Shown: positions 1 through 9,674, numbered from the stretch's first letter. The stretch is DNA of 64,000 bases from Pseudomonas gessardii (GCF_001983165.1 NZ_MNPU01000022.1:30762-94761), one strand, 5' to 3'. Numbers and translations are program-made. Notes: generated from the letters alone by a model not told the origin.

Positions 1-944
1 GCCCACAGGCCGATGTACATGGCCCGCACGCAGACGAACACGAACAACCCGACGGTGGCCAGGGAGCCAACCACGCCCAGTTCTTCGGCGAGTACCGAGA
101 ACACGAAGTCGGTATGGGCTTCCGGCAGGTAGAACTGCTTCTGCACGCTGTTGCCCAGGCCCACGCCCAGCCACTCGCCGCGACCGAAGGCAATCAGCGC
201 CTGGGTCAACTGGTAGCCGGAGCCGAACTGGTCGGACCACGGGTCGGTAAAGGTGATCAGGCGTGCCATCCGGTAGGGTTGCGCCTGCACCAGGATGGTC
301 ACGGCCGCCACCGCCAGGCCAACCATCAGGGCAAAGCGGAACAAGCCAACGCCACCCAAGAACAGCATCGCGGCCGCAGCGCCCATCATCACCACGGTGG
401 CGCCGAAGTCCGGCTCCATCAGCAACAGGCCAGCCATGGGCAGCAGCACGATGAACGGCTTGAAGAAGCCCATCCAGCTTTCCCGCACTTCTTTCTGGCG
501 ACGCACCAGGTAACCGGCCAGGTAAATCACCACGAACACCTTGGCGATTTCCGAAGGTTGTACGTTGAACGCGCCGAAGCCGATCCAGCGCATCGAACCG
601 TTCACCTCGCGGCCAATGCCGGGGACGATCACCATCACCAGCAGGCCGAAGGCACCGAGCAGCATCAGCCAACCCAGGCGCTGCCAGGTGGCGATAGGGA
701 TCATCATGGTGACGATGCACGCACCGAGGCCAATCACCAGGTAAATCAGGTGGCGGATCATGTGGTACAGGGTGTTGCCCGACTGCACGGCGGCCACTTC
801 CGAGGACGCCGAGGTGATCATCACCAGGCCCAGGCCCAGTAGCGCCAGGCAACCGGCAAGCATCGGGAAGTCGAGGTCGATCCCGCGCCCGGTAATGATC
901 GGCGATGGGTACGGCTTGATGATGTTCTTCAGGTCCAGACTCAT
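1..944 (-). CDS. ftsW: FtsW, septal peptidoglycan glycosyltransferase (3' part cut by window edge)
   Basis: SEDS-family integral membrane glycosyltransferase that polymerises lipid II at the division septum together with FtsI (PBP3). About 314 codons are present; the family is normally near 400 residues, so the C-terminus lies beyond the left edge. The reverse-strand translation starts MSLDLKNIIKPYPSP and shows many hydrophobic segments plus the family stretches QPSEIAKVFVVIYLAGY, LLMEPDFGAT and YLPEAHTDFVFSVLAEELG. The ATG at 944 overlaps the TGA of murD (ATGA), so the two are translationally coupled. It is the last visible gene of the dcw operon, whose promoter lies upstream of mraZ. Identification is secure; only the missing end is unknown. 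Confidence 0.95.
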   Translation of the reverse strand, partial: MSLDLKNIIKPYPSPIITGRGIDLDFPMLAGCLALLGLGLVMITSASSEVAAVQSGNTLYHMIRHLIYLVIGLGACIVTMMIPIATWQRLGWLMLLGAFGLLVMVIVPGIGREVNGSMRWIGFGAFNVQPSEIAKVFVVIYLAGYLVRRQKEVRESWMGFFKPFIVLLPMAGLLLMEPDFGATVVMMGAAAAMLFLGGVGLFRFALMVGLAVAAVTILVQAQPYRMARLITFTDPWSDQFGSGYQLTQALIAFGRGEWLGVGLGNSVQKQFYLPEAHTDFVFSVLAEELGVVGSLATVGLFVFVCVRAMYIGLW

Positions 945-2287
945 GCCAAGCCCTCCACGGCACGGGCGAACAACTGGCCGCGTTCTTCGTAGTTCTTGAA
1001 CATGTCGAAACTGGCGCACGCCGGCGACAGCAGCACCGCATCACCGGGCTGGGCCAGGGCGCGGCACTGAGCGATGGCATCGTCCAGGGAAGTGGCGCGC
1101 ACTTGCGGCACCGCGTCGCCCAGGGCGGCGGCGATCAAGTCGCTGTCACGACCCATCAGCACCACGGCACGGCAATGAGCAGCCACCGGGCCCTTGAGGT
1201 CCTTGAAGTCGGCACCCTTGCCATCGCCACCGGCGATCAGCAGCAGTTTGCCGTCGATATCGGCACCCAGGCCTTCGATGGCGGCCAGCGCGGCGCCGAC
1301 ATTGGTGGCCTTGGAATCGTTGTAGTAGCTCACGCCATCCAGGTCGCGCACCCACTGGCAGCGGTGTTCGAGGCCGGCGAAGGTGCGCAGGCTCGACAGC
1401 ATCGCGTCGAACGGCAAGCCGACCGCATGCCCCAACGCCAACGCCGCCAGGGCATTGGACTGGTTGTGGGCGCCACGGATTTTCAGTTCACGCACCGGCA
1501 TCAGGTTCTGGAATTCGAAGGCCAGGTATTTCTCGCCATTCTCTTCACGGATACCAAAGGCCTTGAAATCGGGTTTGCTCAGGCCGAAGGTCCAGCATGG
1601 CAGGCCCTCGCCCATCAACGGACGGCTCAGGGCATCCTGGCGGTTGACCACTACCTGGCGCGCACCACGGAAGATCCGGTGCTTGGCCAGGTGATAAGCC
1701 GGCAGGCCACTGTAGCGGTCCATATGGTCTTCGCTGACGTTCAACACGGTGGCCACTTCGGCGCCGAGCTGATCGGTGGTCTCCAACTGGAAGCTCGACA
1801 GTTCCATGACGTACAGCTCGATATCGTCGCTGAGCAAATCCAGGGCCGGCGTACCGAGGTTACCGCCCACCGCCACGCGCTTGCCGGCCGCAGCCGCCAT
1901 TTCGCCGACCAGGGTGGTGACGGTGCTCTTGGCGTTGGAGCCGCTGATCGCCACGATGGGCGCCTTGGCGTTACGCGCAAACAGCTCGATATCGCCGGAC
2001 AACTTCACGCCACGCGCCGCTGCCGCTTGCAGGGCCGGGGTCGCCAGGGCCAGGCCGGGGCTCACGTAGAGCTCGTCGGCACGGCACAGAAATTCCACAT
2101 CCAACTCGCCACAACGCACTTCCACGTGCGGGTAGTCACGGCGCAGCGTGACCAGCTCCGGTGGATTTTCCCGCGTATCGGCCACGGCAAACGACGTGCC
2201 CCGGTTCGCCAGGAAGCGAACCAGGGACATGCCGCTCTTGCCGAGGCCGACAACGATGCGGAAGTGGTCTGAAGCGATCAGGGACAC
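941..2287 (-). CDS. murD: MurD, UDP-N-acetylmuramoyl-L-alanine:D-glutamate ligase
   Basis: Cytoplasmic ATP-dependent Mur ligase that adds D-glutamate to UDP-MurNAc-L-Ala in peptidoglycan precursor synthesis. The 448-residue length fits the family. An N-terminal nucleotide-sugar fold (VVGLGKSGMS near residues 12-20) is followed by the ATP loop GSNAKST at about 116-122, where the usual GTNGKST has Ala for Gly, a form I know from other pseudomonads. A later YYNDSKATN stretch belongs to the ADP/Mg site and carries a conserved Lys. The stop overlaps the ftsW start. The gap to the mraY stop upstream is only 6 bases, so it sits inside one operon. Confidence 0.97.
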   Translation of the reverse strand: MSLIASDHFRIVVGLGKSGMSLVRFLANRGTSFAVADTRENPPELVTLRRDYPHVEVRCGELDVEFLCRADELYVSPGLALATPALQAAAARGVKLSGDIELFARNAKAPIVAISGSNAKSTVTTLVGEMAAAAGKRVAVGGNLGTPALDLLSDDIELYVMELSSFQLETTDQLGAEVATVLNVSEDHMDRYSGLPAYHLAKHRIFRGARQVVVNRQDALSRPLMGEGLPCWTFGLSKPDFKAFGIREENGEKYLAFEFQNLMPVRELKIRGAHNQSNALAALALGHAVGLPFDAMLSSLRTFAGLEHRCQWVRDLDGVSYYNDSKATNVGAALAAIEGLGADIDGKLLLIAGGDGKGADFKDLKGPVAAHCRAVVLMGRDSDLIAAALGDAVPQVRATSLDDAIAQCRALAQPGDAVLLSPACASFDMFKNYEERGQLFARAVEGLA

Positions 2288-2293
2288 TCGTTT

Positions 2294-3376
2294 CTACCTC
2301 AGTTTCAGGGTGGCAAGGCCAACCAGCACAAGAATCACGGTGATGATCCAGAAACGGACGATCACCCGTGGCTCCGGCCAGCCCTTGAGTTCAAAGTGGT
2401 GATGAATCGGCGCCATGCGAAACACGCGGCGGCCGGTCAACTTGAAGGACGCCACCTGGATCACCACCGACAGGGTTTCCATCACGAACACACCGCCCAT
2501 GATGAACAGGACGATTTCCTGGCGCACGATCACGGCAATGGTGCCCAGGGCCGCACCCAGCGCCAGGGCGCCGACGTCGCCCATAAACACCTGGGCCGGA
2601 TAGGTGTTGAACCACAAAAAGCCCAGCCCGGCACCGATCAGCGCGCCGCAGAACACAATCAATTCACCCGCGCCCGGGACATAAGGGATCAGCAGGTATT
2701 CGGCGAATTTCACGTTACCCGACAGGTAGCAGAAGATGCCCAGGGCGCCGCCCACCATCACCGTCGGCATGATCGCCAGGCCGTCGAGGCCATCGGTCAG
2801 GTTGACCGCGTTGCTGGAGCCGACGATCACAAAGTAGGTCAGCACCACGAAGCCAATGCCCAACGGGATGCTGACATCCTTGAGCATCGGGAAAATCAGG
2901 GTGGTTTCCACCGCGCTTGGCGCCGTCATATAAAGGAAGATCGCCGCGCCCAGGCCGAACACCGATTGCCAGAAGTACTTCCAGCGGCTTGGCAGGCCCT
3001 TGGAGTTCTTCTCGATCACCTTGCGGTAGTCATCGACCCAGCCGATGGCGCCGAACAGCAGGGTCACCAGCAACACCACCCACACATAGCGGTTGGCCAG
3101 GTCGGCCCAGAGCAAGGTGCTGATGCCGATGGACGACAGGATCAACGCGCCGCCCATGGTTGGAGTGCCAGACTTGGACAGGTGCGACTGCGGGCCGTCA
3201 TTGCGCACGGACTGGCCGATCTGCAGGTTTTGCAGAGTACGGATCATCCATGGCCCGAGGAACAGCGACAAACACAGCGCGGTCAGCACACCCAGAATCC
3301 CGCGCAGGGTCAGGTACTGAAAGACCGCGAAGCCTTTGTGGAACTGTTGCAGATACTCAGCCAGCAGCAGCAGCAT
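2294..3376 (-). CDS. mraY: MraY, phospho-MurNAc-pentapeptide transferase (lipid I synthesis)
   Basis: Polytopic inner-membrane enzyme that transfers phospho-MurNAc-pentapeptide to undecaprenyl phosphate to form lipid I. The start at 3376 (MLLLLAEYLQQ) gives 360 residues, the usual gamma-proteobacterial length, and its ATG overlaps the murF TAA by one base (TAATG). An in-frame start 27 bases upstream would lie inside murF and is less likely. Catalytic and substrate motifs visible are the Asp pair in GWVDDYRK, NAVNLTDGLDGLA, and the histidine-rich MAPIHHHFELKGW. About ten hydrophobic segments are present. The neighbours murF and murD act directly before and around it in the pathway. Confidence 0.97.
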   Translation of the reverse strand: MLLLLAEYLQQFHKGFAVFQYLTLRGILGVLTALCLSLFLGPWMIRTLQNLQIGQSVRNDGPQSHLSKSGTPTMGGALILSSIGISTLLWADLANRYVWVVLLVTLLFGAIGWVDDYRKVIEKNSKGLPSRWKYFWQSVFGLGAAIFLYMTAPSAVETTLIFPMLKDVSIPLGIGFVVLTYFVIVGSSNAVNLTDGLDGLAIMPTVMVGGALGIFCYLSGNVKFAEYLLIPYVPGAGELIVFCGALIGAGLGFLWFNTYPAQVFMGDVGALALGAALGTIAVIVRQEIVLFIMGGVFVMETLSVVIQVASFKLTGRRVFRMAPIHHHFELKGWPEPRVIVRFWIITVILVLVGLATLKLR

Positions 3377-4746
3377 TAATGTTTCTCCGTACTTGAGCCA
3401 CACAAGGCCGCGACGACGTTTTCCATCACCGCGCTGCGCGATCCCTTGATCAAAATGGTTGTGTGTTTGTCGTGTTCGGCCGCGCCCAGCGCCTGGATCA
3501 ATTCGGCCTGGCTCGCGAAATGCCGCGCGCCTGCACCGAACGCAGCGACGGCATGGGCCATGTTCGGGCCGACGGCGTAGAGGGCGTCGACTTTGCCACT
3601 GGCGTAGGCACCCACTTCGCGGTGGGACTGTTCGGCCCAGTCGCCCAGTTCGGCGATATCGCCCAGTACCAGGACCTTGCGTCCGGCGAAGCCTTTGAGC
3701 AGGTCAATGGCCGCGCAGACCGAGGACTGGTTGGCGTTGTAAGTGTCATCAATCACGCGCATGCCGTTGCTCGCCAGTTGTGCCACGGTGCGGCCCTTGA
3801 CCGGCTGCACGGCGCCAAGGCCGGTGGCAATGCCGAACAGCGACACGCCCAGAGCGTAGGCGGCAGCCGCAGCAGCCAGGGCGTTGGCAACGTTATGGTT
3901 GCCCAGCAGGTTCAGTTGCACGTGCTCGTCACCCTGCGGGCTGTGCAGGGTGAAGGCCGGGCAGCCACGGGCGTCGAGCGTGATGTTCGAGGCATGGAAG
4001 TCGGCTGCGGCGTTGTGCACGGCAAAGCTCAAGACCTTGCGCCCGGCGGCACGTCCACGCCAGGTTTCAAAGGCCTTGTCATCGAGGTTCAGGACTGCGG
4101 TCCCGGAAGCGTCCAGGCCTTCAAGGATTTCACCCTTGGCCTGGACGATCTTCTCGGGGCCGCCAAACTCGCCAACGTGGGCGGTCCCGGCGTTGTTGAT
4201 AATGGCGACGTGCGGCCGGGTCATGGCCACGGTGTAGGCAATCTCGCCAATGCGCGACGCGCCCAGCTCGATCACGGCGGCGGTATGTTCCGGGGCCAGT
4301 TCCAGCAAGGTCAGCGGTGCGCCAAAATCATTGTTGAGGTTGCCACGGGTGGCCAGCACCGGCCCGCGCGTACGCAGAATACCGGCGAGCAGTTCCTTGA
4401 CCGTGGTCTTGCCGCTGGAACCGGTGATCGCCGCCACCGGGTTGGTAAATGCAGCACGGTTCAGCGCGCCCAATTGGCCAAGGGCCAGGCGGGTGTCGGC
4501 CACCAGCAACTGCGGCAGGGTCGAGTCAGTGACTTCACGCTGCACCAGGGCGCCGACCGCGCCTTTGGCAGCCACCTCATTCAAGTAGTCATGCCCGTCG
4601 AAACGCGGGCCGGCCAGGGCGACAAACAGTTGCCCCGACTTGATGTTGCGACTGTCGATACTGACACCGTCGAAGCTGCAATCGCTCGACAACACACGGG
4701 CCGACAAAGCCTGGGTCAGTGCGCTGAACGTCATGGCCTTAAGCAT
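3376..4746 (-). CDS. murF: MurF, UDP-MurNAc-tripeptide:D-Ala-D-Ala ligase
   Basis: Cytoplasmic Mur ligase that attaches the D-Ala-D-Ala dipeptide, completing UDP-MurNAc-pentapeptide. It has 456 residues with the Mur-ligase ATP loop GSSGKTT at about 109-115, then the central domain (ELGASRIGEI, NNAGTAHVGEFG) and a C-terminal domain with DDTYNANQSS. The ATG at 4746 overlaps the end of murE by 8 bases (ATGCTTAA). A second in-frame ATG four codons later (MTFSAL) is an alternative start. It lies between murE and mraY, matching the pathway order. Confidence 0.96.
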   Translation of the reverse strand: MLKAMTFSALTQALSARVLSSDCSFDGVSIDSRNIKSGQLFVALAGPRFDGHDYLNEVAAKGAVGALVQREVTDSTLPQLLVADTRLALGQLGALNRAAFTNPVAAITGSSGKTTVKELLAGILRTRGPVLATRGNLNNDFGAPLTLLELAPEHTAAVIELGASRIGEIAYTVAMTRPHVAIINNAGTAHVGEFGGPEKIVQAKGEILEGLDASGTAVLNLDDKAFETWRGRAAGRKVLSFAVHNAAADFHASNITLDARGCPAFTLHSPQGDEHVQLNLLGNHNVANALAAAAAAYALGVSLFGIATGLGAVQPVKGRTVAQLASNGMRVIDDTYNANQSSVCAAIDLLKGFAGRKVLVLGDIAELGDWAEQSHREVGAYASGKVDALYAVGPNMAHAVAAFGAGARHFASQAELIQALGAAEHDKHTTILIKGSRSAVMENVVAALCGSSTEKH

Positions 4747-6202
4747 GGGCCACCTCCCACGCGGTCAAGGCGCGATCAGCCTCGACCAGATCGGAGAAGG
4801 CATGGCGCTCGCCGTTGATTTCCTGGTAGTCCTCATGGCCTTTGCCGGCCAGGACTACCACATCGTCAGCGCTGGCGCTGGCAATCAATTGGGCAATGGC
4901 CGCGCCACGACCGGCCACAAACGTCACGTGGGCGGCGTCTTTGAAGCCGGCGCGGATATCCTCGAAAATCTGGCTCGGCGCTTCGCTGCGAGGGTTGTCA
5001 TCGGTGACCAGCACGCCGTCGGCCAGGCGCTCGACGATCTCGGCCATCAGCGGGCGTTTGCCGCGATCGCGGTCGCCGCCACAGCCGAACAGGCACAGCA
5101 ACTTGCCCTTGGCATGAGGGCGCAGGGCTTCAAGGACTTTTTCCAGGGCATCCGGGGTGTGGGCGTAGTCGACCACCACCAGTGGCTGCGTCCCGCCCCC
5201 CAAGCGCTGCATGCGCCCGGCTGGGCCTTCGAGCTTGGGCAATACACGCAGGATCTCATCCAGGGCGTAATCCAGGCCCAGCAAGGCGCCGATGGCCGCG
5301 AGGACGTTGCTCAGGTTGAAGCGACCGAGCAAGGTGCTGCGCAAATGGTGCTCGCCCTGGGGCGTGACCAGCGTAGCGAGTACGCCTTCGTCATTGAACT
5401 GGGCTTCGCGGCAATACAGGTAGGCGCTGGCGTCTTCCAGGCTGTAGCTGATCAGGCGCGCTTCGCTTTTTTCGGCGGCCAGTTGGCGACCGAATGCGTC
5501 ATCGAGGTTCACCACGCGGCACTTCAGGTCAGTCCAGCCGAACAGCTTGGCCTTGGCGGCGGCGTACGCCTGCATGCTGCCGTGGTAATCCAGGTGGTCG
5601 CGGGACAGGTTGGTCATCACCGCCACGTCGAACGCCAGGGCACTCACCCGGCCCTGGTCCAGGCCGTGGGACGACACTTCCATGGCCACCGCCTTGGCCC
5701 CGGCCTTTTTCAGGTCGGCCAGGGTCGCCTGTACGGCAATCGGGTTCGGCGTGGTGTGCAGGCCGCTTTGCAGCGCGCCATAGAAACCGGTGCCCAGGGT
5801 GCCAACGATGCCGCAGTGCTGCCCCAAAAGGTCCAGCGCCTGGGCCACCAGCTGGGTAACGCTGGTCTTGCCGTTGGTGCCGGTGACGCCAATCAGGTTG
5901 AGCTGGCGGCTCGGGTCGCCATAAAAACGCCCGGCGATATCCGACAGCTGCGCTGCCAGGCCCTTGACCGGAATCAACGGCACATCGGTCATCGGTAATA
6001 CAGTGGCGCCTTCGACTTCATAGGCCACGGCCGCCGCACCGCGTTGCAAGGCGTCGGCAATATGGGCCCGGCCATCGAGCTTACCGCCCGGCACGGCCAG
6101 GAACAGGTCGCCGGCGCGTACGCTACGGCTGTCCAGGCTCAGTTCGCGAATCAACAGATCGCGGCCAGCGTGGGCGAAAATCTTGTTCAGGCTAAGAGAC
6201 AT
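4739..6202 (-). CDS. murE: MurE, UDP-MurNAc-L-Ala-D-Glu:meso-diaminopimelate ligase
   Basis: Adds meso-diaminopimelate as the third residue of the stem peptide. It has 487 residues, an ATP loop GTNGKTS at about 108-114, and the DNPRSE motif in the C-terminal domain, which in this family selects diaminopimelate rather than lysine. This fits a Gram-negative cell wall. The ATG at 6202 shares one base with the TGA of ftsI (TGATG), and the 3' end overlaps murF by 8 bases. Nothing unusual was seen. Confidence 0.97.
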   Translation of the reverse strand: MSLSLNKIFAHAGRDLLIRELSLDSRSVRAGDLFLAVPGGKLDGRAHIADALQRGAAAVAYEVEGATVLPMTDVPLIPVKGLAAQLSDIAGRFYGDPSRQLNLIGVTGTNGKTSVTQLVAQALDLLGQHCGIVGTLGTGFYGALQSGLHTTPNPIAVQATLADLKKAGAKAVAMEVSSHGLDQGRVSALAFDVAVMTNLSRDHLDYHGSMQAYAAAKAKLFGWTDLKCRVVNLDDAFGRQLAAEKSEARLISYSLEDASAYLYCREAQFNDEGVLATLVTPQGEHHLRSTLLGRFNLSNVLAAIGALLGLDYALDEILRVLPKLEGPAGRMQRLGGGTQPLVVVDYAHTPDALEKVLEALRPHAKGKLLCLFGCGGDRDRGKRPLMAEIVERLADGVLVTDDNPRSEAPSQIFEDIRAGFKDAAHVTFVAGRGAAIAQLIASASADDVVVLAGKGHEDYQEINGERHAFSDLVEADRALTAWEVAHA

Positions 6203-7947
6203 CAGCCGCGCCCTCCATTGGCTTTTACAGCAGCAGCCGGTGGTCCGGCGTTGGCTTGTTGAGTCGGCGGCAGGTTATCCGGCGTAATGTTCATCAAACG
6301 CAGGGTGCCGGACATGACTTTGCTGAAGACCGGCGCCGAGACCAGGCCACCGAAGTAGCCGGCCTTGCTCGGTTCGTCGATGACCACCACGATGGCGTAT
6401 CGCGGGTCGCTCATGGGACCGAAGCCGGCGAACAGCGAGCGGTAGGAGTTTTCCGCGTAGCCCTTGGTGCCCACCGAGGTCTTGCGCGCGGTACCAGACT
6501 TGCCGGCCACGTGATAGGCCGGCACCTGGGCACGGAACACGCCGCGTGGCGCCTCGATCACTTGTTGCAGCATGGTCTGCATGGTCTTGGCGACGTTTTC
6601 CGGGATGACCTGTTCGGATTTCGGCGCTTCGTCCACGTGGATCAGGCTCAACGGCGTCATACGGCCATTGTTGGCCAGCACGGAAAAGGCGTGGGCCAGC
6701 TGGATCGCGGTCACCGACAGGCCATAGCCGTAGGACAGGGTCGCGGTCTCGGCCTTGCGCCATTCACGGTAGTTGGGCAGGTTGCCGACGCGCTCGCCCG
6801 GGAAGTCCAGGCCCGTGGGCTGGCCCAGGCCGATCTTCTGCGCCAGGTGGTAGATGGTCTCGCCGCCGATATCAAAGGCGACTTTACTCATGCCCACGTT
6901 ACTGGAGTTGATCAGGATGCCGGTCAGGTCCAGCACCGGGCCTTCGCTACGGGAGACGTCGCGAATGGTGTATTTGCCCAGTTGCAGGGTGCCGGGATAG
7001 ACCTCGACCTTGTCGGTGGGCTTCCAGCGCCCGGATTCCAGGGCCGCACTCATGGAGATGGCTTTCATGGTCGAACCCGGCTCGAACACGTCGATCATCG
7101 CGCGGTTGCGCATCATCGCCGGTTGCAGGTTGCGACGGTTGTTCGGGTTGTAGGTCGGCTGGTTGACCATGGCGAGGATCTCGCCGGTCTTCACGTCCAT
7201 GATCACCAGGCTGCCGGCCTTGGCGCCGTTCTCAATGATGGCGTTACGCAGCTCGCGGTTGGCCAGGTATTGCAGGCGCAGGTCAATCGACAACGCCAAG
7301 GGCTTACCGGCCTTGGCGTTTTTGGTGACCTGGACATCCTTGATCAGTCTGCCGCGCCGATCCTTGATGACCTGCCGCTTGCCGGGAACCCCGGCCAGCC
7401 ACTCGTCGTAGGCCAGTTCCACCCCTTCGCGGCCATGATCGTCAATGTCGGTGAAGCCCACCATATGGGCAGTGGTCTCGCCGGCCGGGTAGAAACGCCG
7501 AAATTCCTCGATGCCGTAGACACCGGGGATTTTCAGGTCGAGCACGCCCTGGCCCTGTTCAGGGGTGAGGCCGCGAACCAGATAGATGAATTCTTTATTG
7601 GCCTGGGCTTCAAGACGGTCCTTGAGGGCCTTGGGGTCCTGGCCGAGGGCGTGGGCCAGCTCGGTCCATTTGTCCTTGGCCACTTGCAGTTCCTTGGCAT
7701 TGGCCCACAGGGTGGTGACCGGAGTACTGACAGCCAGGGGCTCGCCGTTACGGTCGGTGATCAGCCCGCGGTGCGCAGGAATCGGGATATGCCGCAGGCT
7801 GCGGGCATCGCCCTGGCCGATCAGGAAGTCGCGATCCACCACTTGCAGGTCGATGATGCGCCAGGCAATCGCGCCCACCATCAACGCGAGCAAGCCCAGC
7901 ACGACGCGGAAGCGCCACGGGTAGAGTGCGCCTTCGAGTTTCATCAT
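6202..7947 (-). CDS. ftsI: FtsI (PBP3), septal peptidoglycan transpeptidase
   Basis: Class B penicillin-binding protein, the DD-transpeptidase of the divisome and partner of FtsW; a beta-lactam target. With the start at 7947 it has 581 residues: a short cytoplasmic tail, one membrane segment (RVVLGLLALMVGAIAWRI), a dimerisation domain, then the transpeptidase domain with S-T-M-K at about 292-295 (nucleophile Ser), S-S-N at about 348-350 and K-S-G-T at about 483-486. The coding frame stays open upstream to 8067, but ATGA overlap with the ftsL stop supports 7947; the next codon is also ATG. It is coupled to ftsL before it and murE after it. Confidence 0.96.
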   Translation of the reverse strand: MMKLEGALYPWRFRVVLGLLALMVGAIAWRIIDLQVVDRDFLIGQGDARSLRHIPIPAHRGLITDRNGEPLAVSTPVTTLWANAKELQVAKDKWTELAHALGQDPKALKDRLEAQANKEFIYLVRGLTPEQGQGVLDLKIPGVYGIEEFRRFYPAGETTAHMVGFTDIDDHGREGVELAYDEWLAGVPGKRQVIKDRRGRLIKDVQVTKNAKAGKPLALSIDLRLQYLANRELRNAIIENGAKAGSLVIMDVKTGEILAMVNQPTYNPNNRRNLQPAMMRNRAMIDVFEPGSTMKAISMSAALESGRWKPTDKVEVYPGTLQLGKYTIRDVSRSEGPVLDLTGILINSSNVGMSKVAFDIGGETIYHLAQKIGLGQPTGLDFPGERVGNLPNYREWRKAETATLSYGYGLSVTAIQLAHAFSVLANNGRMTPLSLIHVDEAPKSEQVIPENVAKTMQTMLQQVIEAPRGVFRAQVPAYHVAGKSGTARKTSVGTKGYAENSYRSLFAGFGPMSDPRYAIVVVIDEPSKAGYFGGLVSAPVFSKVMSGTLRLMNITPDNLPPTQQANAGPPAAAVKANGGRG

Positions 7948-8237
7948 GGCGCCACCATGCGGACTTCCGCGGCGCCAGGAATGTGCATCTTCAGCTGTTC
8001 GGCGGCCAGCACTTCGATGCGGCTGTGGGCCGTCCAGGTGCTTTGTTCCAGGATCAACCGGCCCCATTCCGCCTGGGCCTTGTCGCGCACGCTCAATTCG
8101 CCGTACAGGCTATTGAGCAACTGGCGATTCCAGTGGGCGCTGTAGGACACCGCAATTGCGGACACCAGCACGCCGACGTACAGCAGCATCATAAAGAAGC
8201 TGCCGCCCGGCAGGGGCTTGGCGAAAAGCCTGCTCAC
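7944..8237 (-). CDS. ftsL: FtsL, bitopic cell-division protein
   Basis: Small divisome protein that forms a periplasmic complex with FtsB and FtsQ and helps activate FtsWI. It has 97 residues with one membrane segment near residues 15-35 (FMMLLYVGVLVSAIAVSYSAHW), followed by a periplasmic region with coiled-coil character. It starts with GTG at 8237, overlapping the TGA of rsmH (GTGA). Sequence conservation is low in this family, so position between rsmH and ftsI is the strongest support. Confidence 0.93.
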   Translation of the reverse strand: MSRLFAKPLPGGSFFMMLLYVGVLVSAIAVSYSAHWNRQLLNSLYGELSVRDKAQAEWGRLILEQSTWTAHSRIEVLAAEQLKMHIPGAAEVRMVAP

Positions 8238-9181
8238 CGCAGCTTCTCCGCAACGCGCATGACGGCGCTGCGCGCACGTGGGTTGGCCTTGAGTTCGGCT
8301 TCGGATGCGAACTGCGCTTTGCCATGGACTTTGATTTTCGGCACAAAGGCTTCAAACCGTACCGGCAGGTTGCGCGGCAGGTTATCGGTTTCGCCCTTGA
8401 CCAGACGCCGCATAAACAGTTTGACGATACGGTCTTCCAGGGAGTGGAAGCTGATCACCACCAGGCGACCACCCACTTCCAGGGACTCCAGGGCCGCCTC
8501 AAGGCCAGCCTCCAGGTCACCCAATTCGTTGTTGACGTGAATACGCAAGCCCTGGAATGCGCGGGTTGCCGGGTTCTTGCCCTTCTCCCACGCCGGGTTG
8601 GCGACTTTCAGCACTTCAGCCAGGTCGGCGGTGCGCTCGAACGGCTGGATCTCCCGGCGTTCGACCACGGCACGCGCCATGCGGCCGGCGAAGCGCTCTT
8701 CGCCGTATTCCTTGAACACACGGGTGATTTCTTCGTGGGGCGCGGTAGCGATGAACTGCGCGGCGCTGATGCCACGGCTCGGGTCCATGCGCATGTCCAG
8801 CGGGCCATCGTTCATGAAACTGAAGCCGCGCTCCGGGTCGTCCAGCTGCGGCGAGGACACGCCCAGGTCCAGCAGAACCCCGGCCACCTTGCCCGCCATG
8901 CCCCGCTCGGCGACTTCCGCGCCCAGCTCGGCGAAGCTGCGCTGCACAACGACAAAGCGGCCGTCTTCGGCCGCTAGCGCTTGCCCGGTGGCAATCGCCT
9001 GGGGATCCTTGTCGAACCCAAGGAGTTTGCCCTGCGGGCCGAGCCGGCTGAGGATCAACCGGCTGTGCCCACCGCGCCCGAACGTGCCATCCAGATAGCA
9101 GCCATCAGGGCGCACGGCGAGAGCCTCGACGGCTTCGTCAAGCAGCACGGTGATGTGGTTAAAGCCGCTATCAATAGTCAC
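8234..9181 (-). CDS. rsmH: RsmH, 16S rRNA m4C1402 N4-methyltransferase
   Basis: SAM-dependent methyltransferase (formerly MraW) that modifies C1402 in the ribosomal decoding centre. It has 315 residues. The SAM-binding stretch YLDGTFGRGGHS is at about 29-40, and LLDLGVSSPQLDDPERGFSF is a family signature. It starts with GTG at 9181, overlapping the mraZ TGA (GTGA). It is the standard second gene of the dcw operon, although its job is in ribosome modification rather than wall synthesis. Confidence 0.97.
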   Translation of the reverse strand: MTIDSGFNHITVLLDEAVEALAVRPDGCYLDGTFGRGGHSRLILSRLGPQGKLLGFDKDPQAIATGQALAAEDGRFVVVQRSFAELGAEVAERGMAGKVAGVLLDLGVSSPQLDDPERGFSFMNDGPLDMRMDPSRGISAAQFIATAPHEEITRVFKEYGEERFAGRMARAVVERREIQPFERTADLAEVLKVANPAWEKGKNPATRAFQGLRIHVNNELGDLEAGLEAALESLEVGGRLVVISFHSLEDRIVKLFMRRLVKGETDNLPRNLPVRFEAFVPKIKVHGKAQFASEAELKANPRARSAVMRVAEKLR

Positions 9182-9633
9182 AGGATCAAATCACGCAGTT
9201 CATCAGGCATGGCGCCCGGTTGTTGAATAGCAGCCAGGTCAGCTGCAGACACAGCATCCCAGGCATCTTCGTCCCACAATTGGAACTTGTTCAGTTGGCC
9301 TACCAGCATCGCGCGCTTATCGAGCTTGGCGTATTCGCGCAGACGCGGTGGAACCAGGAAACGACCACTGCCATCGAGTTCGAGATCGACGGCATTACCA
9401 ATCAGCAAACGTTGCAGGCGACGGTTTTCTTCACGCAACGAAGGCAGAGCGCGCAACTTGGTTTCAATCAACTCCCACTCATCGAGGGGGTAAACACACA
9501 AACAAGGGTCAACGGCATCAATCGTGATGATTAATTGCCCGGAACTTCGCGAAATGAGCTCGTCACGATACCGGCTCGGCATGGCGAGACGGCCTTTTGC
9601 ATCGAGACTGATAGCGTTAGCTCCGCGAAACAC
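9178..9633 (-). CDS. mraZ: MraZ, transcriptional repressor of the dcw cluster
   Basis: 151-residue regulator with two tandem SpoVT/AbrB-like DNA-binding domains; the D-x-K-G-R-L-A-M-P-x-R-Y-R signature is near the N-terminus and a second half-motif (GSGRFLVPPRLREYA) lies near residues 82-96. In E. coli MraZ represses its own operon by binding repeated TGGGN boxes; matching boxes are present just upstream here (9675-9700). The start is GTG at 9633, with GGAG 10 bases upstream in the reverse orientation. It is the first gene of the operon that runs to ftsW and beyond. Confidence 0.96.
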   Translation of the reverse strand: MFRGANAISLDAKGRLAMPSRYRDELISRSSGQLIITIDAVDPCLCVYPLDEWELIETKLRALPSLREENRRLQRLLIGNAVDLELDGSGRFLVPPRLREYAKLDKRAMLVGQLNKFQLWDEDAWDAVSAADLAAIQQPGAMPDELRDLIL

Positions 9634-9674
9634 AGGTGCGTTTCTCCAAATTTTAGCGTTTTACGTTCAAAAAA

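Noticed and set aside
1103..2272. 389-codon open frame on the plus strand opposite murD
   Set aside because: Low-complexity His/Gln/Arg-rich translation, no ribosome site, and exactly antisense to a conserved gene; a typical artefact of GC-rich codon bias.
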